Assembly (NCBI RefSeq): GCF_019749295.1
Contig: NZ_JACWFG010000011.1
Span: 558,001-622,000, forward strand
Source of the DNA: Neobacillus niacini
GTDB taxonomy: Bacteria; Bacillota; Bacilli; Bacillales; Cytobacillaceae
Direction: 5' to 3'
DNA: 64,000 bases
Shown: positions 8,430 to 17,984 of the stretch, one piece after another
Numbering within the stretch: position 1 is the first letter of the stretch
How the letters are laid out: the number at the start of each line of letters is the position of its first letter
Notes under the pieces: model-generated
What the model saw: the letters and a program-made list of their open reading frames with translations, nothing else
The model's database searches: none
Told to the model about the DNA's origin: nothing
Program-made: the position numbers and the translations under genes

Positions 8430-9731
8430 ATGAAACAAAAGAAAAAAAGAATCGGGGCTTTAGCATTAATATTCGTTCTGACATTATCAATGATTCTTTC
8501 TGGATGTTCCTCGAAATCTAGTTCTTCAGAAAAAGGAAACAAAAATCAAACAACGGTGACATTTTGGCATCCGATGACAGATGTTACGGGTGAAGCGGTT
8601 GACGCAGTTATTAAGGAATTTGAAAAACAAAATCCAGATATCAAAATCAATGCAGTCTATACAGCAAATCAAGGTGAAGGCCAAAATGAAAAATTAATGA
8701 CTGCTATCTCTGGAGGAAATCCACCTGATGTTGCATACTTCGATCGTTTCGAAATCGGATCATGGGCAGCACAAGGCTCCTTGGAGGATTTGACTCAATT
8801 AGCTGCATCAAGCGGTGTTACAAAGGATACCTACTATCCATTTGCATGGGATGAGGCTAATTACCAAGGAAAACTATATGGAATCCCTACCACTACAGAT
8901 TCTAGGCTCGTGTATTTTAATATCAATCATTTTAAAGAGGCGGGCTTAGACCCTGAAAACCCACCGAAAACAATTGCAGAATTAGAAGCTGCGGCAGAGA
9001 AATTAACCAAGAAAAAAGGAAAGCGCTTTGAACGTATTGGTTTTATTCCTTGGTTTGGACAAGGCTGGTTTTATGGCTGGGGCTGGTCGTTCGGAGGAGA
9101 ATTCTTTAATACTGAAACAAATAAAGCAACTGCCACTGATCCAAAGGTTGTAGAGGCTCTTCAATGGATTACAGACTATGCAAAAAAATACAATGTCGAG
9201 GATATTGCAGGTTTTACTGATTCACAAGGACAGGGTGCTATGGACCCATTCTTAACGGGCCAGCTAAGCATGAAGGTAAGCGGACCATGGGAGGTTTCCG
9301 CCATTAAGAAATTCAAACCTGATTTGAAATATGGGGTATTCCCTATGCCGACTCCAACAGGAGAAAATCATACAACATGGTCTGGCGGATGGTCTGTTGT
9401 GATTCCTAAGGGCGCGAAGAATAAAGACGCTGCATGGGAATTTATGAAGTTCTTTGGCGGGGAGGAAGGTCAAAAGATTTTTAGTGGAATCGCTAGAGAC
9501 TTCTCTGTTATCGATTCCGTCAACGGAGAACTAGGATATAAAGAAGACCCAATTTTAAAAGAGTTTGTCAATATCCTGCCTGTTTCTCACCATAGACCTG
9601 TTATGACCCAAGGATCCTTATACTGGAATGAATTGGCGAGCGCGGTGGAAAATGCAACACGTGGAAATGGAACTCCAGAAGAGTTACTGGAAAAAGTGAA
9701 TGAAAAAGTAAATAAAGAACTAAGTAAATGA
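8430..9731 (+). CDS. Sugar ABC transporter substrate-binding lipoprotein
   Basis: About 433 residues. The signal peptide ends in the lipobox LSGC, with the lipidated Cys near residue 26 and a Ser/Lys linker. The mature protein has the family-1 solute-binding pattern (VTFWHPMTDVTGEAVDAVIKEFE, GGNPPDVAYFDRF, YGIPTTTDSRLVYFNI, WSGGWSVVIPKGAKNK). ATG 8430 is preferred because AGGGGG at 8418-8423 would abut the earlier ATG at 8424. It is the first gene of an importer operon under cre control. The sugar cannot be read from sequence. Confidence 0.9.
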   Translation: MKQKKKRIGALALIFVLTLSMILSGCSSKSSSSEKGNKNQTTVTFWHPMTDVTGEAVDAVIKEFEKQNPDIKINAVYTANQGEGQNEKLMTAISGGNPPDVAYFDRFEIGSWAAQGSLEDLTQLAASSGVTKDTYYPFAWDEANYQGKLYGIPTTTDSRLVYFNINHFKEAGLDPENPPKTIAELEAAAEKLTKKKGKRFERIGFIPWFGQGWFYGWGWSFGGEFFNTETNKATATDPKVVEALQWITDYAKKYNVEDIAGFTDSQGQGAMDPFLTGQLSMKVSGPWEVSAIKKFKPDLKYGVFPMPTPTGENHTTWSGGWSVVIPKGAKNKDAAWEFMKFFGGEEGQKIFSGIARDFSVIDSVNGELGYKEDPILKEFVNILPVSHHRPVMTQGSLYWNELASAVENATRGNGTPEELLEKVNEKVNKELSK

Positions 9732-9797
9732 AAAATCTAAGTGCCTAATCAGCATCGTATCGCGGCTAGATGCAGGTGCAGGAAATGAATAAACAAG

Positions 9798-9816
9798 GGA
9801 GGAGTTTTTCTCCTCC
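9798..9816 (+). other. Intercistronic hairpin
   Basis: GGAGGAG-TTTTT-CTCCTCC is a 7-bp stem in the 120-base gap between binding protein and permease, without a T-run. Such hairpins often stabilise the upstream mRNA so that binding protein outnumbers permease (inference). Confidence 0.5.
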
Positions 9817-9851
9817 TGAAATATGAATAGCGGAGAGGAGCGGTTATTAAA

Positions 9852-10820
9852 GTGAAAGGTAACATACAATTGGCTGAAAATAAGAACTCTCCTAAAACAG
9901 AGTCTATTAATCAAATAAACATCACTGCTAAGAAAAGGCTTCCTAATGGGGGGCAATACAAAACCGGAATTTTATTTGCCTCACCTTGGATTATCGGTTT
10001 ACTTGTTTTTTATGCGATTCCCTTGTTTTCATCCATTTATTTTAGCTTTACTACATACAGCATTCTACAGCCAGGTGAATTCATCGGGTTGCAGAATTAT
10101 AAAGATTTATTGAAAGATCAATTATTTTGGAAATCCGTTTATAATACCGTTTACTTTGCGGTGTTTTATGTGCCATTAGGAATCATTTTTGGTGTGGCAC
10201 TGGCCATGATGTTGAACATGAAGGTTAAAGGGATGGCCGTATACCGAACCATTTTCTTCCTACCGACTCTTGTCCCGCATGTAGCGTTGGCGGTTTTATG
10301 GATGTGGCTGTTAAATCCAGGGTTTGGGTTAGTAAATGGAATTTTAAGTACGATTGGTATTGAAGGGCCATCCTGGCTTGGAAGTGAGACATGGTCAAAG
10401 CCTTCACTAATCCTGATGTCCTTGTGGGGAATAGGGCAGGCTGTGGTCATCTATTTAGCGGGACTGGGAGATATTCCGGAGGATTATTATGATGCAGCAA
10501 ATGTTGATGGAGCAAACTGGTTTCAAAAAACGTTTCATATTACTTTGCCTTTATTAACACCGGTTATCTTTTTTAATTTGGTCATGGGTATTATTGGGGC
10601 ATTCCAGCAATTCACATTACCTTACACATTGACACAAGGAAAAGGGACACCCGCGAATTCGTTAACATTTTATGTGATGTATTTATATGATAACGGCTTT
10701 AAATTTTTCAAAATGGGCTATGCGTCTGCTATGGCATGGGTTTTATTTGTAATTGTTATGGCACTAACGGCCTTTGTATTTCTAACATCCAAGCGCTGGG
10801 TTCACTACCAGGGCAAATAA
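9852..10820 (+). CDS. Sugar ABC transporter permease (MalF/UgpA type)
   Basis: A 322-residue membrane protein with six predicted helices beginning FASPWIIGLLVFYAIPLF. The EAA coupling loop is EDYYDAANVDGANWFQKTFHITLPLL (about residues 211-236). Start GTG 9852 is preceded by GGAGAGGAG. It pairs with the next gene as a heterodimeric permease. No ATPase is encoded nearby, so a shared MsmX-type ATPase is likely (established for several Bacillus sugar importers; inference here). Confidence 0.9.
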   Translation: MKGNIQLAENKNSPKTESINQINITAKKRLPNGGQYKTGILFASPWIIGLLVFYAIPLFSSIYFSFTTYSILQPGEFIGLQNYKDLLKDQLFWKSVYNTVYFAVFYVPLGIIFGVALAMMLNMKVKGMAVYRTIFFLPTLVPHVALAVLWMWLLNPGFGLVNGILSTIGIEGPSWLGSETWSKPSLILMSLWGIGQAVVIYLAGLGDIPEDYYDAANVDGANWFQKTFHITLPLLTPVIFFNLVMGIIGAFQQFTLPYTLTQGKGTPANSLTFYVMYLYDNGFKFFKMGYASAMAWVLFVIVMALTAFVFLTSKRWVHYQGK

Positions 10821-10833
10821 GGGAGGAGAAAAA

Positions 10834-11667
10834 ATGGATGCAGCAAGGAAAAAGAAAGTATCGGTTTTTTCAGCACATATTGTTCTAATCATCGCATCAT
10901 TTTTCTTTATGATTCCATTTATCTGGATGGTTTCAACATCATTAAAACCATTAACACAAGTATTTACATTTCCGCCTGAATGGATTCCAAAGCCGGTGAA
11001 GTGGAGCAATTATATTGATGCCATGAATTATATCCCGTTTTTCACTTATTTAAAAAACACCATCATTATTACCGTGCTAAGTACCGTTGGCGCTGTTTTA
11101 TCGTGTCCAATTGTTGCATATAGCTTCGCGAAACTGAAGTGGCCAGGGAGGAATATCCTTTTTATCATTACCATTGGTGTGATGATGATTCCAGGGCAGG
11201 TGACCATGATTCCATTATTTTTATTGTTTGAAAAATTAGGGATGGTAGGTACACCTTATCCATTAATCCTTCCGGCATTTTTCGGAATTCCTTTTTACAT
11301 CTTCCTATTAAGGCAATTTTTTATGGGCTTACCTGATAGTTTAAGAGAGGCAGCGAAAATAGATGGTGCCAGCGAATTTAGAATCTATTGGCAAATCATG
11401 CTTCCACTAGCAAAACCAGCGGTATTGGCCGTAGGACTATTTCAATTTATGGCAAGTTGGACAGACTTTATCGGCCCATTACTCTATTTAACAGATTCCG
11501 TCCAATACACTTTATCTCTAGGTTTACAGCAATTCCAAAGCCAGAAGGGTTCTGAATGGGGACTCATGATGGCTGTATCGACAATGATGACGATTCCTGT
11601 TGTGATCTTATTCTTCTTTTTGCAAAAAACATTTATTAAAGGTATCACTTTCAGTGGAATTAAATAG
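10834..11667 (+). CDS. Sugar ABC transporter permease (MalG/UgpE type)
   Basis: A 277-residue inner-membrane protein with the MalG signature PFIWMVSTSLKP near the N terminus and an EAA loop DSLREAAKIDGASEFRIYWQ (about residues 168-187). GGGAGGAG precedes ATG 10834. It lies 13 bases after the partner permease. Confidence 0.9.
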   Translation: MDAARKKKVSVFSAHIVLIIASFFFMIPFIWMVSTSLKPLTQVFTFPPEWIPKPVKWSNYIDAMNYIPFFTYLKNTIIITVLSTVGAVLSCPIVAYSFAKLKWPGRNILFIITIGVMMIPGQVTMIPLFLLFEKLGMVGTPYPLILPAFFGIPFYIFLLRQFFMGLPDSLREAAKIDGASEFRIYWQIMLPLAKPAVLAVGLFQFMASWTDFIGPLLYLTDSVQYTLSLGLQQFQSQKGSEWGLMMAVSTMMTIPVVILFFFLQKTFIKGITFSGIK

Positions 11668-11709
11668 GAATCTATTAATAGTAATTAAAACTAGTAGGAG
11701 GTTGTTCAT

Positions 11710-12588
11710 ATGAATAAAAAAATAGGAATGAGAATATCACCAAAAATCGGTGCAGAGGGAATGGAATCGGTAGCAAAATTCGCTGCTAGTATTGGCTTGG
11801 ATGTCATCGATGTTCCCTTTTATAACCAAGAGGTGAAATCCGCTTTAGAAAATGCTGGGCTTGAAGTAGGGTCCATTGATGGTGTAGGTGCCGTTGGCAA
11901 TACAAAGCTCTTAAGTGAAGACGAGAAAAGTCGTGAAGAAGCAGTGACTGCTTTAAAAACGCAAATGACTGAGATTTCTCAGCTTGGCGGAAAAGTTATG
12001 TTTATGTGTTTGGTTCCGGATGATATAACCTTGCCGAGAAAAAGGGCGTTTGAAATCTGGAAAGAAACCTTTCCTGCTATTGTTAAACACGCAGAACAAG
12101 AAAACATTTATATTGCTTTAGAAGGGTGGCCGGGACCTGCTCCCTATTATCCAACGTTAGGATGCACACCTGAAATGCTAAGAGCGATGTTCAACGTTAT
12201 ACCTTCTAAACATTTCGGGATCAATTATGATCCTTCCCATTTAGTAAGGTTAGGAATTGACCATTTACGAGTATTGAGTGAATTTGGTGATAGAATTAAT
12301 TACTGTCATGGTAAAGACACTGAAATATTACATGATGAACAATATGAATTTGGAACCCTTACTGCCACCTTTGGAGCAAACTATGATTTTTCAGAAGGGC
12401 CTTGGAGATACACCATCCCTGGGCAAGGGGATGTGGATTGGTCAAAGGTAGCGGTGCGATTAGAAAAAGTCGGTTATCAGGGTCCCATTAGCATAGAACT
12501 AGAAGATCATCGCTATTGGGGGTCTTTAGAGAAGGAGCAGCAAGGAATTAGAAAAGCGAAAGAACATCTGGCTCTTTATTTTAAATAA
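11710..12588 (+). CDS. Sugar phosphate isomerase/epimerase-like TIM-barrel protein
   Basis: A 292-residue AP-endonuclease-2-fold protein. Candidate metal ligands lie in ALEGWPG (Glu), GINYDPSHLVRLG (Asp, His), INYCHGKD (His, Asp) and SIELEDHRY (Glu). Families with this fold include xylose-isomerase-like epimerases, IolE/IolI and the recently described 3-keto-glycoside hydrolases/lyases. Location between an importer and two NAD-dependent sugar dehydrogenases fits action on an oxidised sugar. AGGAGG precedes ATG 11710. The exact reaction is not assignable. Confidence 0.82.
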   Translation: MNKKIGMRISPKIGAEGMESVAKFAASIGLDVIDVPFYNQEVKSALENAGLEVGSIDGVGAVGNTKLLSEDEKSREEAVTALKTQMTEISQLGGKVMFMCLVPDDITLPRKRAFEIWKETFPAIVKHAEQENIYIALEGWPGPAPYYPTLGCTPEMLRAMFNVIPSKHFGINYDPSHLVRLGIDHLRVLSEFGDRINYCHGKDTEILHDEQYEFGTLTATFGANYDFSEGPWRYTIPGQGDVDWSKVAVRLEKVGYQGPISIELEDHRYWGSLEKEQQGIRKAKEHLALYFK

Positions 12589-12609
12589 ACAAAACAGGAG
12601 GAAATGAAG

Positions 12610-13716
12610 ATGACAAAAAAAGTGAAAGTAGCCATTGTTGGTTGTGGCGGTATCGCAAATGGAAAACATATGCCAAGTTTATCTAAGCTGAAGCATGTTG
12701 AATTAGTGGCTTTTTGTGACGTACTGATTGAAAGAGCTGAAAAGGCGGCCGTTAAATACGGAGCTCCCGGTGCGAAGGTGTATGAAGATTATCATGAACT
12801 CCTTCAGGATGAAAGTATTGATGTGGTCCATGTTCTAACTCCAAATGATTCGCATGCGGAAATAACTGTGTCTGCTCTGGATTCAGGTAAGCATGTAATG
12901 TGTGAAAAACCGATGGCGAAGACGTCTGCTGAAGCCCAAACCATGGTGGAGGCGGCAAAACGCTCTGGTAAAAAACTGACAATCGGATATAACAATCGTT
13001 TCCGTCCAGATAGCCAGCATCTGAATCAAGTATGTGAACGCGGGGATTTAGGCGAGATTTACTTTGCGAAGGCCCATGCGATCCGCCGCCGTGCAGTTCC
13101 AACTTGGGGTGTGTTTTTGGATGAAGAAAAACAAGGGGGAGGCCCGTTAATTGATATTGGCACCCACGCCCTGGATTTAACATTATGGATGATGAATAAC
13201 TATAAACCTAAATCCGTTATGGGTAACACTTATCATAAATTAAGCCAAAAGAAAAATGCTGCCAATGCATGGGGAACGTGGGACCCAGAAAAATTTACCG
13301 TTGAGGATTCCGCCTTTGGCTTTATTACGATGGAAAATGGCGCTACCATTGTGCTCGAAACAAGCTGGGCTTTAAATTCTCTAGATGAGGATGAGGCAAA
13401 ATGTTCACTAAGCGGAACAGAGGGAGGAGCGGATATGAAGGATGGACTTAGAATCAACGGGGAAAGCTTCGGAAAGCTTTATACAACCAATATTGAGCTT
13501 GGTGCCGGTGGAGTAGCCTTTTATGATGGAAACTCGGAGTCAGATGCCGACCTAGAAGCAAGGCTTTGGATTGATAATATCCTTCACGACACAGAGCCAG
13601 TGGTAAAGCCGGAACAAGCATTGGTGGTGACGCAAATCTTAGAGGCAATCTATGAATCTGCTAAGACAGGAAAAGCTGTTTACTTTCAAGAGCAATCTTC
13701 CTTTATTACGAATTAA
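12610..13716 (+). CDS. Gfo/Idh/MocA-family oxidoreductase 1
   Basis: About 368 residues. The N-terminal Rossmann motif is VAIVGCGGIANGKHMPSL, followed by the family EKPMAKT (lysine in the active site) and GGGPLIDIGTHALDLTLWM (catalytic Asp and His). Members oxidise sugars or cyclitols with NAD(P). ATG 12610 is favoured over 12604 because AGGAGG at 12596-12601 needs about 8 bases spacing. The substrate is probably the sugar taken up by the adjoining importer or its 3-keto derivative. Confidence 0.87.
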   Translation: MTKKVKVAIVGCGGIANGKHMPSLSKLKHVELVAFCDVLIERAEKAAVKYGAPGAKVYEDYHELLQDESIDVVHVLTPNDSHAEITVSALDSGKHVMCEKPMAKTSAEAQTMVEAAKRSGKKLTIGYNNRFRPDSQHLNQVCERGDLGEIYFAKAHAIRRRAVPTWGVFLDEEKQGGGPLIDIGTHALDLTLWMMNNYKPKSVMGNTYHKLSQKKNAANAWGTWDPEKFTVEDSAFGFITMENGATIVLETSWALNSLDEDEAKCSLSGTEGGADMKDGLRINGESFGKLYTTNIELGAGGVAFYDGNSESDADLEARLWIDNILHDTEPVVKPEQALVVTQILEAIYESAKTGKAVYFQEQSSFITN

Positions 13717-13811
13717 TGAGAGCTTAGATAATTTAAGACACTTGATTGAGGGAACTTATCAACCTATTACTTTAGTCAAGTAACGGAAAATTAATAGTTG
13801 GAGGAAATACG

Positions 13812-14912
13812 ATGTCAACTGCGCTCAATATCGGTATTATTGGCAGCGGCGGAATTGCAGCTGCTCATGCAAGAGCTTATAAGCAAATGCCAGATGTAAG
13901 GATTGTAGCTGTTGCCGACGTGATTCCAGGCAAGGCTAAGCAATTTATTGAACAGCTTGAATTAAAAGAAGCTCAAGCTTTTGATGACCACCTAGAGCTT
14001 TTACATATGGATCTGGATGGTGTGAGTATTTGTACTCCAAATGTGGCCCATCACCGTACAAGCATTGATTCCCTTAATGCCGGAAAACATGTGCTAGTAG
14101 AAAAGCCGATGGCTGTTACCTTAAGCCAGGGAATTGAAATGGTGGAGGCCTCCAAAAAGGCAGATAAAATCCTGACTGTCGGATTTCAACCAAGATACGA
14201 TCCGAATATGAAAGCGGTAAAAGAAATCGTTCAATCGGGTCAATTAGGGAATGTCTATTATGTTGAAACAGGCGGCGGACGACGGCGGGGAATGCCAGAA
14301 GGAACCTTTATCAATAAAGAATTAGCAGGTGCAGGTGCGATGGCGGATATTGGTTGTTATTCATTAGACCTAGCTTTAAATACATTGGGCTATCCTAAGC
14401 CCTTAACTGTATCAGCTTATACGTCTAATCATTTCGGAACCAATCCGCTATATCACAAGGAGGCGGATAAGTTTGAAGTCGAGGATTTTGGTGCAGCGAT
14501 GATCCGTCTAGAAGGCGGAATTGTTCTAAATTTTAAAATATCATGGGCCATGCATATGGACTCTCTCGGTCCAACTCTCTTCCTGGGAAAAGATGCTGGG
14601 TTGAAATTAACGCCAGCAGGCAGCGGACCATGGAGCGGTGTGTGGGACGGTGGAATCGGCACAATCAGCTTATTCCATGATATAAAAGGGCACCATGTAG
14701 AATCTGCAATTCCTGTTCAAAATCATCAGTTAAATATTTTTTATGAAAAGGTACGCGACTTTGTTGTGGCAATAAAGAGTGGTAAACCTGCACCCATTCC
14801 AGGTGAACAAATTGTGATCAATCAGGCGATCATTGATGGGATATTACGTTCATCCGAGCAGGGCAGTGAAGTGAAAATCGACATTCCTGAATTTTGTCTA
14901 AATGTATCATAA
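13812..14912 (+). CDS. Gfo/Idh/MocA-family oxidoreductase 2
   Basis: A 366-residue paralogue of the preceding enzyme: NIGIIGSGGIAAAHARAYKQ (NAD site), VEKPMAVT (active-site Lys) and GAMADIGCYSLDLAL, where the His of the IGTHALD motif in enzyme 1 is replaced by Tyr (IGCYSLD). The two dehydrogenases may act at different steps, for example oxidation of a glycoside and reduction of the released 3-keto sugar (inference). GGAGG precedes ATG 13812; a terminator follows. Confidence 0.86.
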   Translation: MSTALNIGIIGSGGIAAAHARAYKQMPDVRIVAVADVIPGKAKQFIEQLELKEAQAFDDHLELLHMDLDGVSICTPNVAHHRTSIDSLNAGKHVLVEKPMAVTLSQGIEMVEASKKADKILTVGFQPRYDPNMKAVKEIVQSGQLGNVYYVETGGGRRRGMPEGTFINKELAGAGAMADIGCYSLDLALNTLGYPKPLTVSAYTSNHFGTNPLYHKEADKFEVEDFGAAMIRLEGGIVLNFKISWAMHMDSLGPTLFLGKDAGLKLTPAGSGPWSGVWDGGIGTISLFHDIKGHHVESAIPVQNHQLNIFYEKVRDFVVAIKSGKPAPIPGEQIVINQAIIDGILRSSEQGSEVKIDIPEFCLNVS

Positions 14913-14922
14913 TGGGAAAATG

Positions 14923-14964
14923 AAAAGCGGTTTTATTCTTATATTAGAATAAAACCGCTTTTTT
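14923..14964 (+). terminator. Terminator of the sugar operon
   Basis: A 17-bp stem (AAAAGCGGTTTTATTCT / AGAATAAAACCGCTTTT) with a 6-base loop and a following T-run. Confidence 0.92.
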
Positions 14965-15067
14965 CTTTAACTCTATAATTCTAATCAACAGGTTGATTCG
15001 CCATTGCTAATATTTCCATTATTTGAAATAATTGTATTAGTTTAATATTTTTATTGATAAGAGTGAG

Positions 15068-15502
15068 GTGGAGTGTTTGTATTATGCAAGAGCACAGAGA
15101 AGGGTTTTGGGTTCGTTATTATTTCTAGTGTTGATTTTGTTCAAGGTTGAGGAGTTTCCCCAAGGGTTACAAATATTGCAGTTAGTCTTGGCCTTTATTA
15201 TTGGTATGGCACTTTTGGCAGAATATAAGGTTGAAATAAATGAAGGATATTTAACGTATCAAATTCAGTTATTTAATTTAACACTGTACAAAAAAGTGGT
15301 TCATCATCAAAATATTAAAACAATGAAGTTTAAACGGATTGGCTGGGCACAGAAATGCGTCATGATAAAAAATGAAAAAGGGTTCCCTATTAAAATAGCA
15401 AACTTCAACCCCAACAATATATATCAGGATTTAATTGATTTTGCTAATGTGTATGATATTCCGGTTACTAAGACTAAGGATTACTTGATTTTAGAGAGGT
15501 AG
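15068..15502 (+). CDS. Membrane protein with PH-like domain, function unknown
   Basis: 144 residues: two predicted membrane helices (VLGSLLFLVLILF and LQLVLAFIIGMALLA) followed by a soluble part rich in beta strands (VEINEGYLTYQIQLFNLTLYKKVV, KTMKFKRIGWAQKCVMIKN). The pattern recalls small bacterial PH-like membrane proteins. Start GTG 15068 follows a weak GAGGTG. It is a single gene between terminators. Confidence 0.6.
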   Translation: MECLYYARAQRRVLGSLLFLVLILFKVEEFPQGLQILQLVLAFIIGMALLAEYKVEINEGYLTYQIQLFNLTLYKKVVHHQNIKTMKFKRIGWAQKCVMIKNEKGFPIKIANFNPNNIYQDLIDFANVYDIPVTKTKDYLILER

Positions 15503-15506
15503 CCAT

Positions 15507-15548
15507 TAAAAAAGCAGAGCTAATTCCTAGGTAATCGAATTACTCTGC
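15507..15548 (-). terminator. Terminator of the minus-strand amidohydrolase operon
   Basis: GCAGAG(C)TAATT pairs with AATTACTCTGC with one bulge; read on the minus strand it is followed by TTTTTT. It begins 12 bases after the amidohydrolase stop codon and could also stop the convergent gene at 15068. Confidence 0.7.
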
Positions 15549-15559
15549 CTATATACTTT

Positions 15560-16774
15560 TTATAGGCGGTCAATTACTTTAACGCCTTTATAGAAAACAT
15601 GCTTTATCTGATCGATTGCTGTTATTTCCAGGCCAGGAATACCTTCAGAAACTAAGAAATTTGCTTCCAAACCTGCTTCTAGTCGTCCGAAAGTGTCATC
15701 CTTTCCTAATAGCTTAGCAGGATTGTCTGTTAATAATGCTAGAATCTTATTTTCATCGTAATGATGCTTCTTTAAAAGCTGCATAGCTGGCTGAGCAATC
15801 AGCATTAAGACGTCAGGTCCTTTTAAAGTTTGATCTTGAAACGGCAGCCAGGAAGTTCCTGGATAGGGCGGAAGATAGGAGTCCGTCGAAATCGAAACCG
15901 GGATGTCTTTTTGAAAGAACTTAAGAATTTCTTCTGGCGAGTTCGGCTGTAAATGGGTACCGCCCATTGGGGTGGCGACCACTTTAACTCCTTGCTTTGC
16001 AGCAATGTTAATTTGTTTATCGGAGATTCCATGTGCATGGTGCAGGACATCGATACCTGCCTCTAGTGCAAGTTTGATTCCTTCTTCACCTCCAACATGA
16101 GCACCAATTCTTTTTCCTAATCGATGATAGATTTTTACAATCTTTTTTAATTCCTCGAGCGTGTAGATGATTTCTCCAGCCCGCGGGACTTCTTTTTCGG
16201 TAAAATTTGCCGGTGTCGCATTGATAAAGATATTTTCACCAGGATAATCACTTAGAAGCGCAATCATTTGTACCAAAATGGGATCGGACAAATCGTATTG
16301 AGTAACGCCGCGCGATTGGGTGATGGCAGTAAAATGAGCCAAATTTTCAAACCCAATAGAGATACTTGTTGTTGCAAAGGAAACATCAATAGGAATACCA
16401 TCAACGGCTTTTTGGTAATCTTCTTTTGAAAAATCACACAGCGGATGGCCGCAGATCTGCTCGCCAAGTGCCGTTATACCAGCTGATAATGCTTGAAGGA
16501 GTATCGCTTTTCCGGCTAAAAAATGAGTTTCAGAACTCACTGGATAGAGAGAGGTTGGGGCAAATTCTAGTAAATGAGTATGGCAATCTACCAGTGAAGG
16601 TGTAATCACATAGTTCGAACAATCCATCACATCTAACCCCGGAAATTTCTCCTTCAAACTCTCCCAGATGCCAATCTCAGCGATTTTACCATTCTCAATA
16701 ACCATTGCACCATCTTTTACAGTCCCTAACTGACTTACCGTTACTAACTTTTTACTGCGAATCAAGTAATTCAT
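15560..16774 (-). CDS. Amidohydrolase (imidazolonepropionase-like)
   Basis: A 404-residue metal-dependent hydrolase of the amidohydrolase superfamily: VDCHTHLLEF (metal His-x-His near residue 65), KRIGAHVGGEEG (His), DVLHHAHGIS (His) and VSISTDSYLPP (Asp), then the C-terminal composite barrel (NPAKLLGKDDTFGRLEAGLEANFLV). It is 6 bases downstream of a nucleoside-recognition membrane protein in the same operon, hinting that the pair imports and hydrolyses a cyclic amide or nucleobase-like compound (inference). The substrate is unknown. Confidence 0.82.
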   Translation of the reverse strand: MNYLIRSKKLVTVSQLGTVKDGAMVIENGKIAEIGIWESLKEKFPGLDVMDCSNYVITPSLVDCHTHLLEFAPTSLYPVSSETHFLAGKAILLQALSAGITALGEQICGHPLCDFSKEDYQKAVDGIPIDVSFATTSISIGFENLAHFTAITQSRGVTQYDLSDPILVQMIALLSDYPGENIFINATPANFTEKEVPRAGEIIYTLEELKKIVKIYHRLGKRIGAHVGGEEGIKLALEAGIDVLHHAHGISDKQINIAAKQGVKVVATPMGGTHLQPNSPEEILKFFQKDIPVSISTDSYLPPYPGTSWLPFQDQTLKGPDVLMLIAQPAMQLLKKHHYDENKILALLTDNPAKLLGKDDTFGRLEAGLEANFLVSEGIPGLEITAIDQIKHVFYKGVKVIDRL

Positions 16775-16780
16775 CAGTCA

Positions 16781-17869
16781 TCACACCAAAAATGGAGTAA
16801 AAAAATACCCCAAGACACATGCCGTAATCAACCTAAGAACCATGCCAATAATGGCAGCCTCTAACGTTTCTCTCTCATTTAGACTGGATGTCTCAGCCCA
16901 AGTGACAGGCACCTGACCGAAGATGACGGAAAGTGGGAGCCCGGAATTGGCTAGCACAAATGAACCTACAATTAACCGAGGATCAATGGTGCTGGCGAGT
17001 TCCGCAAGCTGAGCAACTGCCAATGTAGGAGCTGCTAGTATGGATACAATACCGGTAGCGGGTTCAATACTTAGGAACGTAAGAACAGAAGATAAGCTAG
17101 ATTCTATGAAACTCCAAACACCTATAAATTTTAAGGCTCCGATAAAGAAAAAGACGGCCGCAACCGCTGGAATAATAATTAAAAACAGCAGTTCAACACC
17201 TTCTTTAGCGGATGAGAAAATGGTTTGCAAAAATTTAGTAGTAGGTGTAAAACGGGGCAATTCCTCAAGCTCCACTTTTTTAGTATCACGGTAAATGGTT
17301 CTAGATAAGAGAAACGGTACAACAATAATTGGGACAAAAATAGAAAGAATGACGAGTGGGAAGGCATTAATGCTGAATGCTGAAAGTGCGATGAGCCCTA
17401 ACACAAAGGTTGCAAAGGATTGTGGAGATTGAATCATCGTTGCTACCGCAATTTTTTGCTCTGCTTTGGTTACATTTGCTTTGACTAGAATCGGACCAGA
17501 AATTTTTCCAGCAGCGTTAATATCACCTAGAATATTGTATACGCTTGGAATGATGACCGATGGATTGATTTTGAACCACTTCATAATCGGAACAAAAAGA
17601 CGAATTAACCCATCTGTAAATCCTAATCTCTCCAAAAGACGTCCGACGATAACGCTTACAATAATTGCAATTCCCACTTCACTTGTCAGAAAAATGTCTA
17701 CGACGATTGGTTTTACTTCTTTAATAATGGTATCAAAAAGGCTGGACAGCGAATTAGGAGCAAATAAGAGCAGAATCAAGGATCCAAAAACTAACAATAT
17801 ACCAACTACTTCAAATGTCTGCCATTTTGATCTTGCGGACTTGGTAAAGGATGCTTGTTTGTCTTCCAT
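16781..17869 (-). CDS. Nucleoside-recognition (Gate) domain membrane protein
   Basis: About 362 residues with some nine hydrophobic segments, starting MEDKQASFTK; GGGAGGT lies 8 bases before this ATG, so the 6-residue upstream extension is not used. Two Gate-domain repeats are suggested by VSVIVGRLLERLGF/FKINPSVIIPSVYNILGDINAAG and by the C-terminal AAPTLAVAQLAELAST segment. Such proteins are thought to transport nucleosides or related compounds. It is followed by the amidohydrolase gene. Confidence 0.75.
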   Translation of the reverse strand: MEDKQASFTKSARSKWQTFEVVGILLVFGSLILLLFAPNSLSSLFDTIIKEVKPIVVDIFLTSEVGIAIIVSVIVGRLLERLGFTDGLIRLFVPIMKWFKINPSVIIPSVYNILGDINAAGKISGPILVKANVTKAEQKIAVATMIQSPQSFATFVLGLIALSAFSINAFPLVILSIFVPIIVVPFLLSRTIYRDTKKVELEELPRFTPTTKFLQTIFSSAKEGVELLFLIIIPAVAAVFFFIGALKFIGVWSFIESSLSSVLTFLSIEPATGIVSILAAPTLAVAQLAELASTIDPRLIVGSFVLANSGLPLSVIFGQVPVTWAETSSLNERETLEAAIIGMVLRLITACVLGYFFTPFLV

Positions 17870-17984
17870 AGAATGACCTCCCGACATTTTTATTTACAAT
17901 ATGTATGGGCGCACAAATGGTGCCTGTCAATTGATGAACGGGAAAAATATGAATATTTTAGGTTGGTAGAAAGGGGAGGAAGTC

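Noticed and set aside
12752..13183. 143-codon minus-strand open frame opposite the first Gfo/Idh/MocA gene
   Set aside because: Entirely inside a well-supported coding gene, low-complexity translation rich in His/Pro/Ser, no ribosome binding site.
16905..17935. Pair of GACAGGCACC / GGTGCCTGTC fragments (about 16905 and 17918) suggesting another dispersed repeat
   Set aside because: One copy is inside the coding sequence of the nucleoside-recognition protein and encodes conserved-looking residues; ten bases in two places is too little to claim a repeat.
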